This document shows positions 26,501 through 37,400 of a stretch of DNA of 64,000 bases, piece by piece. The translations under genes and the position numbers were made by a program. Each line of letters begins with the position of its first letter. Positions within the stretch are counted from its first letter, which is position 1. The stretch is from Crateriforma conspicua (GTDB lineage Bacteria > Planctomycetota > Planctomycetia > Pirellulales > Pirellulaceae), in the NCBI RefSeq assembly GCF_007752935.1, contig NZ_CP036319.1, positions 5,932,501 to 5,996,500 of the forward strand, read 5' to 3'. Below the pieces are notes generated by a model. It saw only the letters and a list, made by a program, of their open reading frames with translations. It ran no database searches and was not told the origin of the DNA.

Positions 26501-29500
26501 TTATGAGGCATTCGGATCGTAGGCCAAGTTCGGCGCGAGCCAGCGTTCCACCTCGTCCAGTGGCAAGCCTTTGCGTTTAGCATAGCTTTCGACTTGGTCA
26601 CGAGTCACGCGATCCACCGTAAAGTACCGCGACTGTGGGTGGGCAAAGTAGAGTCCTGACACACTGGCGGCCGGTGTCATTGCAAAACTGCTGGTCAGTT
26701 CCACGCCGGTGTTCTTTTCGGCGTCCAGCAAGTCGAACAGTGTTCGCTTTTCGGTGTGATCGGGACAAGCGGGGTAGCCCGCGGCGGGGCGGATACCGCG
26801 ATACTTTTCGGCGATCAGGTCGTCATTGGACAGATCTTCCTCGGCACCGTATCCCCATTCACGACGCACCTTGTGGTGCAAACATTCGGCGAATGCTTCG
26901 GCCAAACGATCGGCGACGGCCTGAACGATGATCGCGCTTTCATCGTCCAATTCCTGCTTGAACTTCATCGCCAATTCGTTGGCACCGATGCCGGCGGTCA
27001 CGACGAATCCACCGATGTAATCTTTGCGCCCGCTGTCGACGGGCGCGACGTAGTCGGCCAACGATCGAAAATCGTTTTGGCCACGACGTTCCCATTGTTG
27101 ACGCAGGAAATGGAAACGTGCTTTTTCAGATTTCCGGTCATCGTCCTCGTATAGCACCACGTCGTCGCCGTCGCTGGCCGCCGGCCAAAATGCATAGGCC
27201 GCTTTTGCGGTCAGCGTCTTGTCGGCGATGACACGATCCAGCATCGCATTGGCCTTTTCAAAGACCTCGCAGGCGATCTCGCCGACCGTTTCGTCTTTCA
27301 AGATTTTGGGATATTTCCCTTTCAATTCCCAAGTTTGAAAATAGGGCGACCAGTCGATGAATTCTCGTAACGTGGCCAACGGGAAATCATCCAACACCTT
27401 CACACCGGTGAAATCCGGTTGATCAATCCGCACCGTGGACCAGTCGGTTGCAAATCGTTTTTCAAACGCCGTCTGGTAGGGGACCAGCGTTTGTTGACGT
27501 TCGCGAAAGCTGCTGACCAATTCCTGTTGCAGCTTTTTGTTGGATTGCACGAATTCGTCGTGCATGTCATCGCTGATCAGCTTTTCCACGACTCCGACAC
27601 TGCGACTGGCGTCGGCGACATGGATGACCGGTTGGTCGTAAGCGGGCGCAATCTTCACCGCGGTGTGTTTGGCACTGGTCGTTGCGCCGCCGATCAGCAA
27701 GGGCAAGTTCATTTGACGACGTTTCATTTCTCGCGCGACGTGAACCATTTCGTCCAAGCTCGGCGTGATCAATCCCGACAAACCGATCATGTCGGCGGAG
27801 TGCTTGATCGCTTCGTCCAGGATGGTGTCGGAATCCACCATCACGCCCAGGTCGATCACTCGATAGTTATTGCACTGCAGAACGACACCGACGATGTTCT
27901 TCCCGATATCGTGGACGTCACCTTTGACGGTCGCGATCAAGAATGTACCGCGGTCGGACGCTTCCGCTTGCCCGGCCTGTTCCTTTTCTTCTTCCATGAA
28001 AGGTTCCAGGTAAGCAACGGCCTTTTTCATCACCCGCGCAGATTTGACCACCTGGGGCAAAAACATCTTGCCTTCACCGAACAGATCGCCGACGACCTGC
28101 ATGCCGTCCATCAAGGGGCCCTCGATGACTTGCAAGCAACGATCGTATTGCTGACGTGCTTCTTCGGTGTCTTCGACGATGAACTTGTCGATTCCCTTGA
28201 TCAATGCATGCTTGATCCGTTCGGTCACGTCGTTTTCACGCCAGGATAAATCTTCGCCGGCCTTTTTCTTTCCGCTACCTTTGACGGTTTCGGCAAGTTC
28301 CAACATCCGGTCGGTCGCATCGGGGCGACGATTCAGTAACACATCTTCGACATGCTCCAACAGGTCTTTGGGGATCTCCTCATAGACCTCCAATTGCCCG
28401 GCATTGACGATGCCCATATCCAGTCCTGCACGAACGGCGTGATACAAGAACGCGCTGTGCATCGCTTCCCGCACACGATCGTTGCCACGGAAACTGAAGC
28501 TGATGTTGCTGACGCCGCCGCTGGTTTTCGCTCCGGGACATTCCTTTTTGATTCGCCGAACCGCGTTGATGAAATCGACGGCGTAGTTGTTGTGTTCCTC
28601 GATCCCCGTCGCCACCGTCAGGATGTTGGGGTCAAAAATGATGTCTTCCGGCGGAAAATCTGCTTGCTGGGTCAGCAAGTCGTAGGCTCGTTTGCAGATC
28701 CGCACTTTGCTTTCTTCGTCCGCCGCCTGACCTTGTTCGTCAAAGGCCATCACGACAGCCGCCGCACCGTACTGACGAACCAGTTTGGCTTGGCGTAAGA
28801 ATTCTTCTTCACCGACCTTCAAAGAGATCGAGTTGACGATGGCCTTGCCTTGGACGTTTTGCAGCCCGGCCTCCAAGACCTCCCAGCGACTGCTGTCGAC
28901 CATCACCGGGACCGCGGCCACGACATCATCGCCGGAGATCAGACGCAGAAAGCGGGTCATCGCTTCGACGCCATCCAACAAGGCGTCATCGAAGTTGATG
29001 TCGATGATTGTCGCGCCGTTTTGCACCTGCTCGCGAGCCACTTCGACCGCTTCGTCGTAGTTTTCGTCGCGGATCAGCCGTGCGAATTTTCGACTGCCCG
29101 TCACGTTGGTACGTTCGCCGATCATGGTGAACGGGATTTCCGGACGCATCACCATCGGCAACTGACCGGACAAACGTGTCCAGACCGGTCCCGTCGATTC
29201 TTGCTTTGGCTTACAGGTTCGGACACGCTCGCACATCGCGCGGATGTGATCCGGGGTGGTGCCACAGCATCCACCCAAGATGTTGATCCATCCGTTGTCG
29301 GCATATTCGCCGACGATGTCCGCCATGGCTTTGGGGCCTAAATCAAATTGCCCCATGTCGTTGGGCAAACCCGCGTTGGGGTGACAGGAAATGGGCAGCC
29401 CCGTGGCCTGTGACATCTGTTCGACGTGTGGACGCATCACATCGGGTCCCAACGCACAGTTCATCCCGATCGACAACAGCGGAAAATGTCCCAACGATGT

Positions 29501-30208
29501 CACGAACGCTTCGACGCTTTGGCCCGAGACAAACGTTCGTCCACCTTTGTCGAAGGTGCCCGACACCATCACCGGCACAATCCGCGCACCGCTGTCGAAC
29601 GCATCGCGAATCGCAAACAAGCACGCTTTCAAGTTCAGCGTATCGATCGCGGTTTCGGGCAACAGAATGTCGACCCCCGCATCGATCAGAGAATCGACTT
29701 GGGCGCGATAGCTGTCCCGCATCTCATTAAACGTCGTGTCCCGGTGTGCGGGATCATCGACGCGTGTGCTGATTGCGGTTTGACGCGTGGTCGGGCCGAT
29801 TGAACCGGCCACAAAACGCGGTCGGTCCGGCGTACGTTCGTTCCACTGGTCCGTCGCACGACGCGCGCAAGCCACCGCAGCATGGTTGATTTCGTCGACC
29901 AATTCGATCGGCAAATCAAATTCGATCATGCCGACCGGGGAAGCACCAAAGGAGTTGGTTTCCACGATATCCGCGCCGGCTTCCAGATAGGCCAAATGGA
30001 TATCTGTGATCGCGTCGGGATGCGTCAGACACAACAGATCGGAAAAGTTTTTCAGATCTTTGTGATGGTCGGCGAATCGATCGCCACGAACCGCCGCCTC
30101 GTCCAACTGCAACCGCTGAATCATGGTGCCCATTGCACCATCGAGCATCAAGATGCGGTCTCGAACCAAGTCGGGCAGGAGAGTCTTCGCGGAAGATAAC
30201 TGCAGCAT
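26501..30208 (-). CDS. metH: Cobalamin-dependent methionine synthase
   Basis: 1235 residues, close to the 1227 of the E. coli enzyme. It transfers a methyl group from methyltetrahydrofolate to homocysteine through cob(I)alamin in the cytoplasm. Domains in order: homocysteine-binding barrel (about 10-335) with zinc ligands C251, C314 and C315 ([15 protein letters not shown]); pterin-binding barrel (about 365-630; [14 protein letters not shown]); cobalamin cap and binding domains (about 660-900) with H766 in [11 protein letters not shown], which corresponds to H759 of E. coli; and the AdoMet reactivation domain (about 920-1235; [15 protein letters not shown]). All four modules are intact. A GTG 33 bases upstream is the alternative start; neither has a clear Shine-Dalgarno sequence. 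Confidence 0.97.
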   Translation of the reverse strand: MLQLSSAKTLLPDLVRDRILMLDGAMGTMIQRLQLDEAAVRGDRFADHHKDLKNFSDLLCLTHPDAITDIHLAYLEAGADIVETNSFGASPVGMIEFDLPIELVDEINHAAVACARRATDQWNERTPDRPRFVAGSIGPTTRQTAISTRVDDPAHRDTTFNEMRDSYRAQVDSLIDAGVDILLPETAIDTLNLKACLFAIRDAFDSGARIVPVMVSGTFDKGGRTFVSGQSVEAFVTSLGHFPLLSIGMNCALGPDVMRPHVEQMSQATGLPISCHPNAGLPNDMGQFDLGPKAMADIVGEYADNGWINILGGCCGTTPDHIRAMCERVRTCKPKQESTGPVWTRLSGQLPMVMRPEIPFTMIGERTNVTGSRKFARLIRDENYDEAVEVAREQVQNGATIIDINFDDALLDGVEAMTRFLRLISGDDVVAAVPVMVDSSRWEVLEAGLQNVQGKAIVNSISLKVGEEEFLRQAKLVRQYGAAAVVMAFDEQGQAADEESKVRICKRAYDLLTQQADFPPEDIIFDPNILTVATGIEEHNNYAVDFINAVRRIKKECPGAKTSGGVSNISFSFRGNDRVREAMHSAFLYHAVRAGLDMGIVNAGQLEVYEEIPKDLLEHVEDVLLNRRPDATDRMLELAETVKGSGKKKAGEDLSWRENDVTERIKHALIKGIDKFIVEDTEEARQQYDRCLQVIEGPLMDGMQVVGDLFGEGKMFLPQVVKSARVMKKAVAYLEPFMEEEKEQAGQAEASDRGTFLIATVKGDVHDIGKNIVGVVLQCNNYRVIDLGVMVDSDTILDEAIKHSADMIGLSGLITPSLDEMVHVAREMKRRQMNLPLLIGGATTSAKHTAVKIAPAYDQPVIHVADASRSVGVVEKLISDDMHDEFVQSNKKLQQELVSSFRERQQTLVPYQTAFEKRFATDWSTVRIDQPDFTGVKVLDDFPLATLREFIDWSPYFQTWELKGKYPKILKDETVGEIACEVFEKANAMLDRVIADKTLTAKAAYAFWPAASDGDDVVLYEDDDRKSEKARFHFLRQQWERRGQNDFRSLADYVAPVDSGRKDYIGGFVVTAGIGANELAMKFKQELDDESAIIVQAVADRLAEAFAECLHHKVRREWGYGAEEDLSNDDLIAEKYRGIRPAAGYPACPDHTEKRTLFDLLDAEKNTGVELTSSFAMTPAASVSGLYFAHPQSRYFTVDRVTRDQVESYAKRKGLPLDEVERWLAPNLAYDPNAS

Positions 30209-30570
30209 ATCGAATGCAAATTTTTTTGGGGCGTGAAACACGAATCAGTCTGGCCGGTCATTGCAAATCGTGCAAAGACTCGGACAAACGGGCCGCAGGA
30301 AACGGCCGCCCGACAGGGGGTGTCCGGCACAGGTGGGCGCCATCGCAGTGGCTGCCTCGGAATCCATCCTGGGGACATCTTCCACACCCACGCATTGTGA
30401 AACAAGCCGCATGGGCAGGTTCGCGCGGTTTCCACCTTGTGGGAATCGCTTCGCTTTGTCTATTCCGCAAATTCTGTCATACCCGAACAGTTCCTTTAAG
30501 CCTCAATCCCCGATTTGTCGATCAAGACACCGGGAAATGCCGCCGCTGCCAGCTTTTGCAGGATGCATCC
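30209..30570. other. Divergent intergenic region upstream of metH
   Basis: These 362 bases separate metH (minus strand) from the plus-strand gene at 30571 and must hold both promoters. On the metH strand, a GGGTGT segment can pair with ACACCC about 66 bases further on, and the enclosed sequence includes GCCACTG, but the rest does not match a riboswitch I know. I can define no promoter with confidence. Confidence 0.4.
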
Positions 30571-31986
30571 ATGACCGCCTCGCCGTCCAGCCGCCCGAAG
30601 CGACCGTTGGGCTCTCAGCCCTCCGTTCACTTTCATCGGGTTAAGACGCAGACCGCCGAGCCGCTGCCGCCCGTTCTGTTCCGGCTTCGCAGTCTGTTGG
30701 TCAGCCGCACAACGGCGGAAGCCGATCGTCTAAGCGACCAAGACCGCGTGGATGAAACCGTTCGTTTCGACGCGGCGATCCCCGCGACCGACGCCGATAC
30801 AAGCGAACAGCACCGCTTTCAGGATTGGGATTCCAATCAAGCCGATCCCGCGGAAATGCCGGCACCGACAACCGCAGATGACGCTTCATCCAAAGCGGTC
30901 GACACCGATTCGGACGTCCCGCAAACCGTTTTCCAGATTCGTTTCGACGATCCCCACGATGACGTTCCCGCGGCACACGGTGCTGACCGTATGGAATCGA
31001 CCGAAGGTAACGGGAGCGATTCAAACGCCGCCGAAGCAACTATCAAGGATGTACAAAGCTCGCAAAGCATCGCCGGTGAATCCGACGCGGACCAACCGGT
31101 GGATGGCCAACGTTGGGCTCTGCCGATCAACATCGGAGCGTTGACCGAACGATACGGCGCAAAACTGGTCGTTGCAGCTGTCTTGGTCGCACTCGCGTCG
31201 GCCACCTATTTCGCCGGCCATCGCACCCAGGACTTGGAAAAAGAAGACTTGGACCTGATCGCCGTCGGCGATGCGGACATCCAAGAAATCTCCACCGGTG
31301 TTCCGGAAGGCCCCGCCATTGCCGACACCCAATCAAGTCGCCAATCCCAAGATCAATCCGCGACCTTCAAGACCAATCGTCCCATTGAATCGTCCATCGC
31401 CGCCGCACCGTCGACCGACGTTGAACTGGAGCTTTCGGCGGACACGCCCGGCGATTTCACGTCCGATCCCGTGGGCCAGGCGTTGGCACGCCAAGCTTCA
31501 CCAAATGCTAACGACGATGGCACCATGGCACTGGACCAGCTGTCGATGACCGGTGACGGGATGATCACGCAACCCACATCCGCATCGCCAGCGCCGGCGA
31601 ATCGCGGCGATGCAGGCATCCGCGGGGCGGCCGCTGGAACTTCTACTCCCACGCCGTCGGCCACCCCAAACGCGATCTCCGATTGGACTCGCTATCTGCC
31701 TGGTGCGTTGCCAGTCAACACGGGCAACTCGGGGACGGGCGCGATCCAAGAAAACCCGTACCAGGCCGCATTGCCCGGTGGTTCCGCCAACGCCGCTTCG
31801 CCCGCAACGACCACCCCGAATGACCCGATGTCCGTGTATCAAAACTACCTGGGCACGGTGTCCAGCGGCGCCCCCGCGACGGGCGACTCGGTCAATCGTG
31901 ACGTGACGGGGGCAAACATGTCCGATGCCGAACCGGTCCCACGTACCGCGGTCAATCCCTACGCCAACGCTTACCCCGTCCGATAA
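30571..31986 (+). CDS. Membrane-anchored, mostly disordered protein of an ATPase locus
   Basis: 471 residues. A cytoplasmic N-terminus of about 190 residues is rich in Asp, Ala, Ser and Thr. A single transmembrane helix (KLVVAAVLVALASATYFAG, about 193-211) follows. The remaining 260 residues are Pro/Ala/Gly/Thr-rich low-complexity sequence ending in NPYANAYPV, with no folded domain visible. The start at 30571 has AGGA upstream. It is followed on the same strand by two P-loop ATPase genes (gaps of 124 and 5 bases), so it may be their membrane partner, comparable in place but not in sequence to chain-length (Wzz-like) proteins of exopolysaccharide loci. No function can be assigned. Confidence 0.65.
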   Translation: MTASPSSRPKRPLGSQPSVHFHRVKTQTAEPLPPVLFRLRSLLVSRTTAEADRLSDQDRVDETVRFDAAIPATDADTSEQHRFQDWDSNQADPAEMPAPTTADDASSKAVDTDSDVPQTVFQIRFDDPHDDVPAAHGADRMESTEGNGSDSNAAEATIKDVQSSQSIAGESDADQPVDGQRWALPINIGALTERYGAKLVVAAVLVALASATYFAGHRTQDLEKEDLDLIAVGDADIQEISTGVPEGPAIADTQSSRQSQDQSATFKTNRPIESSIAAAPSTDVELELSADTPGDFTSDPVGQALARQASPNANDDGTMALDQLSMTGDGMITQPTSASPAPANRGDAGIRGAAAGTSTPTPSATPNAISDWTRYLPGALPVNTGNSGTGAIQENPYQAALPGGSANAASPATTTPNDPMSVYQNYLGTVSSGAPATGDSVNRDVTGANMSDAEPVPRTAVNPYANAYPVR

Positions 31987-32110
31987 ACGCGTCTGTTGGA
32001 TGAGCAGTCCTGTTCAATCAACAAGCCCGCCGGCCGAACGATGAAGCATCGGTGAGGCCCACTGCACAAGCTTTCGTTTCAACCCTTCGACGGAAATCCT
32101 TTGGATTCTT

Positions 32111-33589
32111 ATGAGCAATATTGACCAAGCGTTCGTCAAAGCGTTCGCCCGCCGTCAAACGGCCGAAGTGAATCAAGCCGAAAACCCGGTCGAAGTTCCC
32201 ACGTTGAAACGTTCGTCGGATCGGTCCATCCGAGTCAATCGGTCGGTCGCGGAGCAAACCAGCTTGTGGATCGACGCGTCGGAAGATCGGATCGTCCATG
32301 CCGAACGTGCCCACCAAGAAACCGTTCCGCCGCCGCATAGCCGATCGATCGGTGAACCGCCCGTCGCGGCACCGGTGGACGAGTCATCGGTGAATGAGGT
32401 ATCGGAACCGCGAAATCGAATTACTTCGCCGCCTGACCAATCAGCCGAATCGACGCCGACCGACGAAACACCCTCGGTCGCCGCTGAATCGATTGCCACC
32501 GAAGTCGAACCAGAATCCGCGCCCGCTGAGTTCTCTTTCGAATCCACCTACGCCATCGCGTCGTTCACCACCGATCTGTACGCATCGGCAGGTCAAATCG
32601 AACGCAACCTCGTTCGCGAACTGGAAACGACCGAATCTGCATCGCAACCGGTCGAACCACTCACGAAGCCCGAGGCGCCAGAGGACGAACATGCGGAATC
32701 ACTGGACGTGCAGCCGTTGCTGAAAATCCCCAGCGATGTCCATGCCATCGACGATGAGGCATCCGATCAGGCACCGGTCCAATCAAGCGTGATCGAGCCG
32801 GAAGCAACCGTCGAATCAGAGCCTACGGTCGAACCGGAAACAATTGCCGAAACTTTGAGCGACGCCCCGGCACCAGAACCGACGCCCGAACCAGTCGATA
32901 CACCGGAGTTTTCGTTTTCGGCAGATTCATCGACGTCTTCGCTGAACCGTTCGGCTTTCCGACCGTCGTGGGAAATCGATTGCCTGGACATTCCCGAAAC
33001 GGTAGAGCGTTTGTTCTTTGAAGACGCCATATTGGAAACCGTTGGTCGCCATTTGGCCCAGGCGGTTGATTCGGGCCTACGTTCGGCTCTGGTCACCAGC
33101 GTGCAGTCGGGCGAAGGCCGCAGCACGGTCGCAACGGGTATCGCGTTGGCCGCGTCTGCATCCGGTCTGAAAGTCGCATTGGTTGACGCCGATCTTCGTC
33201 ATCCGACGCTGGCGGACGATCTTCGTTTGGACTTGGACCTGGGATGGCTGGAAGCCGGCCAGAACGGTATCGCTGCCGACGAAGTTGCGGTGTTCAGCGG
33301 AGAGGAACAGATCACGTTTCTGCCGCTTTTCGTTGACGAATCTGACGAAGACGCAACCGAGCATCTGGAATCGATCGTCGCTGAACTGAAACAACATTTT
33401 GATCTGGTCATCTTGGATGGTGCGTCGGCCGGATATGGCGTTGGTCAGGAAACTGAAGCGATCGATTCGGCTTTCATTGTCCGCGACATGCGGTCCACTT
33501 CCGTCGACGACTTGAACGAATTGGCACGTCGGCTGATGCGTAGCGGAATCCGCGGCGTCGGAGTGATCGAAAACTTTGTGGAAGGCTAA
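32111..33589 (+). CDS. CpsD/MinD-like P-loop ATPase with acidic N-terminal half
   Basis: 492 residues. The first 280 residues are acidic and low in complexity (Glu, Pro, Thr, Ser, Val). The C-terminal 200 form a deviant-Walker P-loop domain as in bacterial tyrosine kinases: the A motif is SGEGRST, with arginine in place of the usual lysine; Walker A' is VALVDADLRHP; Walker B is FDLVILDGAS. No C-terminal tyrosine cluster is present. The domain resembles CpsD/CapB regulators of polysaccharide export. The gene is followed after five bases by an ExeA-like ATPase, as in some exopolysaccharide loci. The K-to-R change may weaken ATP hydrolysis, so a regulatory role is possible. Confidence 0.75.
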   Translation: MSNIDQAFVKAFARRQTAEVNQAENPVEVPTLKRSSDRSIRVNRSVAEQTSLWIDASEDRIVHAERAHQETVPPPHSRSIGEPPVAAPVDESSVNEVSEPRNRITSPPDQSAESTPTDETPSVAAESIATEVEPESAPAEFSFESTYAIASFTTDLYASAGQIERNLVRELETTESASQPVEPLTKPEAPEDEHAESLDVQPLLKIPSDVHAIDDEASDQAPVQSSVIEPEATVESEPTVEPETIAETLSDAPAPEPTPEPVDTPEFSFSADSSTSSLNRSAFRPSWEIDCLDIPETVERLFFEDAILETVGRHLAQAVDSGLRSALVTSVQSGEGRSTVATGIALAASASGLKVALVDADLRHPTLADDLRLDLDLGWLEAGQNGIAADEVAVFSGEEQITFLPLFVDESDEDATEHLESIVAELKQHFDLVILDGASAGYGVGQETEAIDSAFIVRDMRSTSVDDLNELARRLMRSGIRGVGVIENFVEG

Positions 33590-33594
33590 TTCCG

Positions 33595-34416
33595 GTGTAC
33601 GAATCGTTTTTCAAGTTGACCGGTCGCCCGTTCGAAAACTTCGGCGATGACAGTTACTATCCGTCGGAATCGCACCAGACCGCGATGCTGAAAATGCGCT
33701 ACGCCATCGAAAATCGGCGTTCGGCGATCGCGGTATGCGGCGACAGCGGAATCGGTAAATCAATGCTGATTCGGCTTCTGGCGTCACAATTGCCCGAAGC
33801 CATCGCACCATTGGTGACGGTCGTTTTTCCCAAGTTGCCCGGCGATCAATTGCTGGGATACGTCACCGACAAGATCACTCGTCAGTGCGGACCGCCCGAT
33901 GAACCGGATCGATTGACCCTTCATCGTTTGGAATCGTTTTTGGATGAAAACGTCGCAGCCGATCGCCACGCTTTGGTGGTGGTCGACGAAGCACACCTGC
34001 TGGACAGTCACGAGCAACTGGAAACCTTGCGTCTGTTGCTGAACCTGGCCACCGGTGGCGGCCATGCAGAATCCGCTTTGACGTTGCTGTTGGTTGGTCA
34101 AAGCATCCTACTGACGCAAATCGAACAGAACGCATCCTTGGATGAACGCGTCAGCGAAAAATGTCTGCTGCGACGTTTCACGCCCGATCAAACCGCGTCT
34201 TACGTTCAACATCGATTGCAACAGGTCGGTCGCCAAATGCCCGACGTGTTCACCACGGCGGCCGTCGACCGATTACATTCTCGTTCGCTGGGCATACCAC
34301 GACGGATTAACCGGTTGGCTGATTTGGCTTTGATGGTGGCGTACGCGGATGATGCGGTCCGCGTCACCGAAGATCACATCGAAGGTGTTCACCGAGAATT
34401 GGCGACCACCCCATAA
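33595..34416 (+). CDS. ExeA-like AAA ATPase
   Basis: 273 residues, GTG start. The opening MYESFFKLTGRPFENFGDD is characteristic of ExeA/GspA-type ATPases and of the ATPase linked to XrtA/PEP-CTERM loci. Walker A is GDSGIGKSM, Walker B is ALVVVDEAHLL, and the sensor and lid regions follow (DERVSEKCLLRRF, LGIPRRINRLADLAL). Relatives with a peptidoglycan-binding domain help secretins or export machines cross the wall; this one has only the AAA part and is cytoplasmic. It lies five bases after the CpsD-like ATPase gene, so the two are surely cotranscribed, and it converges on the hybrid kinase gene. Confidence 0.85.
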   Translation: MYESFFKLTGRPFENFGDDSYYPSESHQTAMLKMRYAIENRRSAIAVCGDSGIGKSMLIRLLASQLPEAIAPLVTVVFPKLPGDQLLGYVTDKITRQCGPPDEPDRLTLHRLESFLDENVAADRHALVVVDEAHLLDSHEQLETLRLLLNLATGGGHAESALTLLLVGQSILLTQIEQNASLDERVSEKCLLRRFTPDQTASYVQHRLQQVGRQMPDVFTTAAVDRLHSRSLGIPRRINRLADLALMVAYADDAVRVTEDHIEGVHRELATTP

Positions 34417-34433
34417 GTTCGTGATGCCCGCGA

Positions 34434-37400
34434 CTATTGGTCCGCGTCGTCCGATTTTCGATAAGCGTCCGCTTCGGTAAGAGCCTGGTCGACACAGCGG
34501 ACCAGCGATTCGATTTGCGCCGGCTCAATCGGCTCGCCAGCATTCTGGATCTGTTCGGCCAGCTTTCCAACTCCAACCGCTCCGACCGATAACGATGCGC
34601 CTTTGAGCGTATGTGCGGCCTGTCGAACCTTGTCCCATTGCTGTTGTTCGGTCGCATCACTCATCTGATCGGCCAGTTCGCGTGCCTCGCGCATGTAAAC
34701 GCCCAGCAACTCACGCAGCAACGCTTTGTTGCCTCGCACCGTCTGTTTGGCTTGTTCCCAATCGAAACACGGACCACGATCGGGATCGACATTGGGCGGG
34801 GACAGCGCTTCGTCTGCGTCCACATGCTGACCGCCTGACTCTTCTGAACTTGCCGCCGATTGTCTCTTGTCTTCAACTTCGCCGGACGACTCCGATGCAT
34901 CGGACGCCGCACCAGTACCTTCGGAACCATTTGGTTGCTCAATGGTTTTCGACAGTTTTGTTCGCAATTCGGACACGCGAATCGGTTTGGCCAGGTAGTC
35001 ATCCATACCGGCTTCTAAACAGCGATCTCGGTCCCCCTTCATCGCATGAGCGGTCATGGCAATGATCGGTTGGTGAAGTCCCGTTGATTGCTCACGCTGA
35101 CGTATCTGTCGCGTCGCTTCCAAACCGTCCATGACCGGCATTTGCACATCCATCAACACGACGTCAAAGGCTTCACTTTCCAAACGCTCCACGGCCTGTT
35201 GACCGTCGTGCGCGACATCAACTTGGTGCCCATCAGCCGACAACACACCGACCGCCAATCGGCGATTGATTTCGTTGTCTTCGACCAACAAGATCTTAAG
35301 GGTCTGTTCCGGTGGGTTGTGCGGTTGCGTCGCCAGTGTGGCAGCATCTTCCGGTGCTGAAATACCCAGCGTGCGGACAATTGAATCGAACAGCTCCGAT
35401 TGTTTCACCGGCTTCAGCAATCGTTCCTCGACTCCCAATTGCCTGCCCAGATCGCGATCTCCTTCGCGTCCGCCGCTGGTCAACAGGATCACGGGCAAGC
35501 GGCACGCCAAATCGCTGCTGCGCAGTGCGCGTATAAAATCAAAGCCACTCATTTCCGGCATATTGACGTCGCTGATGATCAGCCCAAACGGTTGGCTGTC
35601 TCGCTCGGCCGATTCGATCTTCTGCATCGCCTGTGACGCCGATTCGGCCAGAATCGGCAACATGCCCCAATTTCCAAGCATCTCGAAAAGGATTTCGCGA
35701 TTGGTCTGGTTGTCATCAACGACCAACACACGAGTCCCACCGACAACGACCATTCCGCGCCGGTGCTGTTCTTCCACCTCTTGGTCGGCGGCCCGCAAAC
35801 GGATGTCAAAGTTGAATTCGCTGCCGACACCGACGTCGCTCGTGACCTGGATTTCACCGCCCATCAGGCGTACCAACTGCGATGAAATTGCCAAGCCCAA
35901 TCCGGTACCACCGAAACGTCGTGTGGTCGACGTATCGGCCTGTTCAAATTCATCGAAAATCGACTGAGTCTTCTCCGCCGGTATACCGATTCCGGTATCA
36001 CGAACGCTGACCGACAACCACACTTCGTCTTCGTTTTGCGACAACAGACGAACTTCGGCAACGACTTCACCGGCCTCGGTGAACTTGATCGCATTGCCGA
36101 CCAGATTGACCAAAACCTGTCGCAATCGGGTGGAATCCCCCACGACAAATCGCGGCACTTCTGGATCGACGCGGAAGGCCAACTCCAAGTTCTTTGCGTG
36201 TGCCTTCAAGCCGAGCGATTTCATGGTATCGCCCAAGCTTTCACGCAGATCGAAGGTCGCTTCTTCGAATTCCAGCTTGCCCGCTTCGATTTTCGAAAAG
36301 TCCAAGATGTCGTTCAGGATCGACAACAGGGATTCACCGGCCTCCTGAACCATGGACAAGAAATTTCGCTGCGTTGTGTCCAACTTGGTGTCCAGCACCA
36401 AGTCCGTCATGCCGATGATGGCGTTCAAAGGCGTGCGGATCTCGTGGCTCATGTTTGCCAGAAAATCACTTTTCGCCCGATTGGCCTGGTCCGCTGATTC
36501 TTTGGCTTCCAGGATCTCGCGGTCGATCTTCTTTCGACGCGTGATGTCGTGGCCGATGCCGACAACTCCGACGGCTTCGTCGGACGGTTGTTCATCCTGG
36601 GTGGCCGGGAACAGTGGCACCTTGGTCGTCAGCAAACAGATCTCGCTGCCGTCGGGGCGACGATGGGATTCTTCACGATCCAACAGCGGACGCCCGGAGC
36701 GCATCACGTTCTGGTCATCGGTGACATAATTGCACGCTAGATCAGGCGGCGAAAAATCGTAGTCGGTTTTACCGATCAAGTCGTCCACCGAATCAACGCC
36801 AAGCATCCGCACCAGCGCCGCGTTGGCGGTGACGAACCTGCCAAACCGATCCTTGACGTAGATCAGATCAGGAACGTTATCGATGATGGTTTTCAACAGG
36901 TCACGTTCCCTGGCCAATTCTTGTTCGGCCAGGATTTGCTCGGTCACATCACGTGAAATCCCGAAGGTACCAACCACGTTGTCTTGCTTGTCGCGCAGCG
37001 GCACCTTGGTCGTGCTGCACCAAGATTCGGTTCCATCGGGATACGTTTCGTGTTCGATGTCGGCCAGGACGGGCTGGCCGGTTTGCATGATCTGCCGTTC
37101 GTCCGCCAGTGCCTTTTGTGCGTGCTCCGATGCAAAGAAGTCCGCATCAGATTTCCCCAACGCATCTTCGGGATCATCGACCCCCAACTTGTTCGCGCAA
37201 CTGCGGCTTAGCCGAATGAACCGGCTATCGCTGTCTTTGAAATAGACCGAGTCCGGCACGGTGTCCAACAGGGTGCCCAGCAAGTACTTTTCGTACTCGA
37301 TCTGTTGCTCGGCATCCTTCTGCCGGCTGACATCCCAAAACATGGCCTGGACGCCCACCACGGTGCCGGCCGCATCGCGGACCGGTGCTTTCCATACTTC

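Noticed and set aside
30318-30389. Riboswitch upstream of metH on the minus strand
   Set aside because: A GCCACTG element lies inside a region closed by GGGTGT/ACACCC, which recalls cobalamin aptamers, but the other conserved boxes are absent. Nor does it have the SAH-aptamer closing stem. A covariance search with the cobalamin and SAH models would decide; a significant hit would overturn this rejection.
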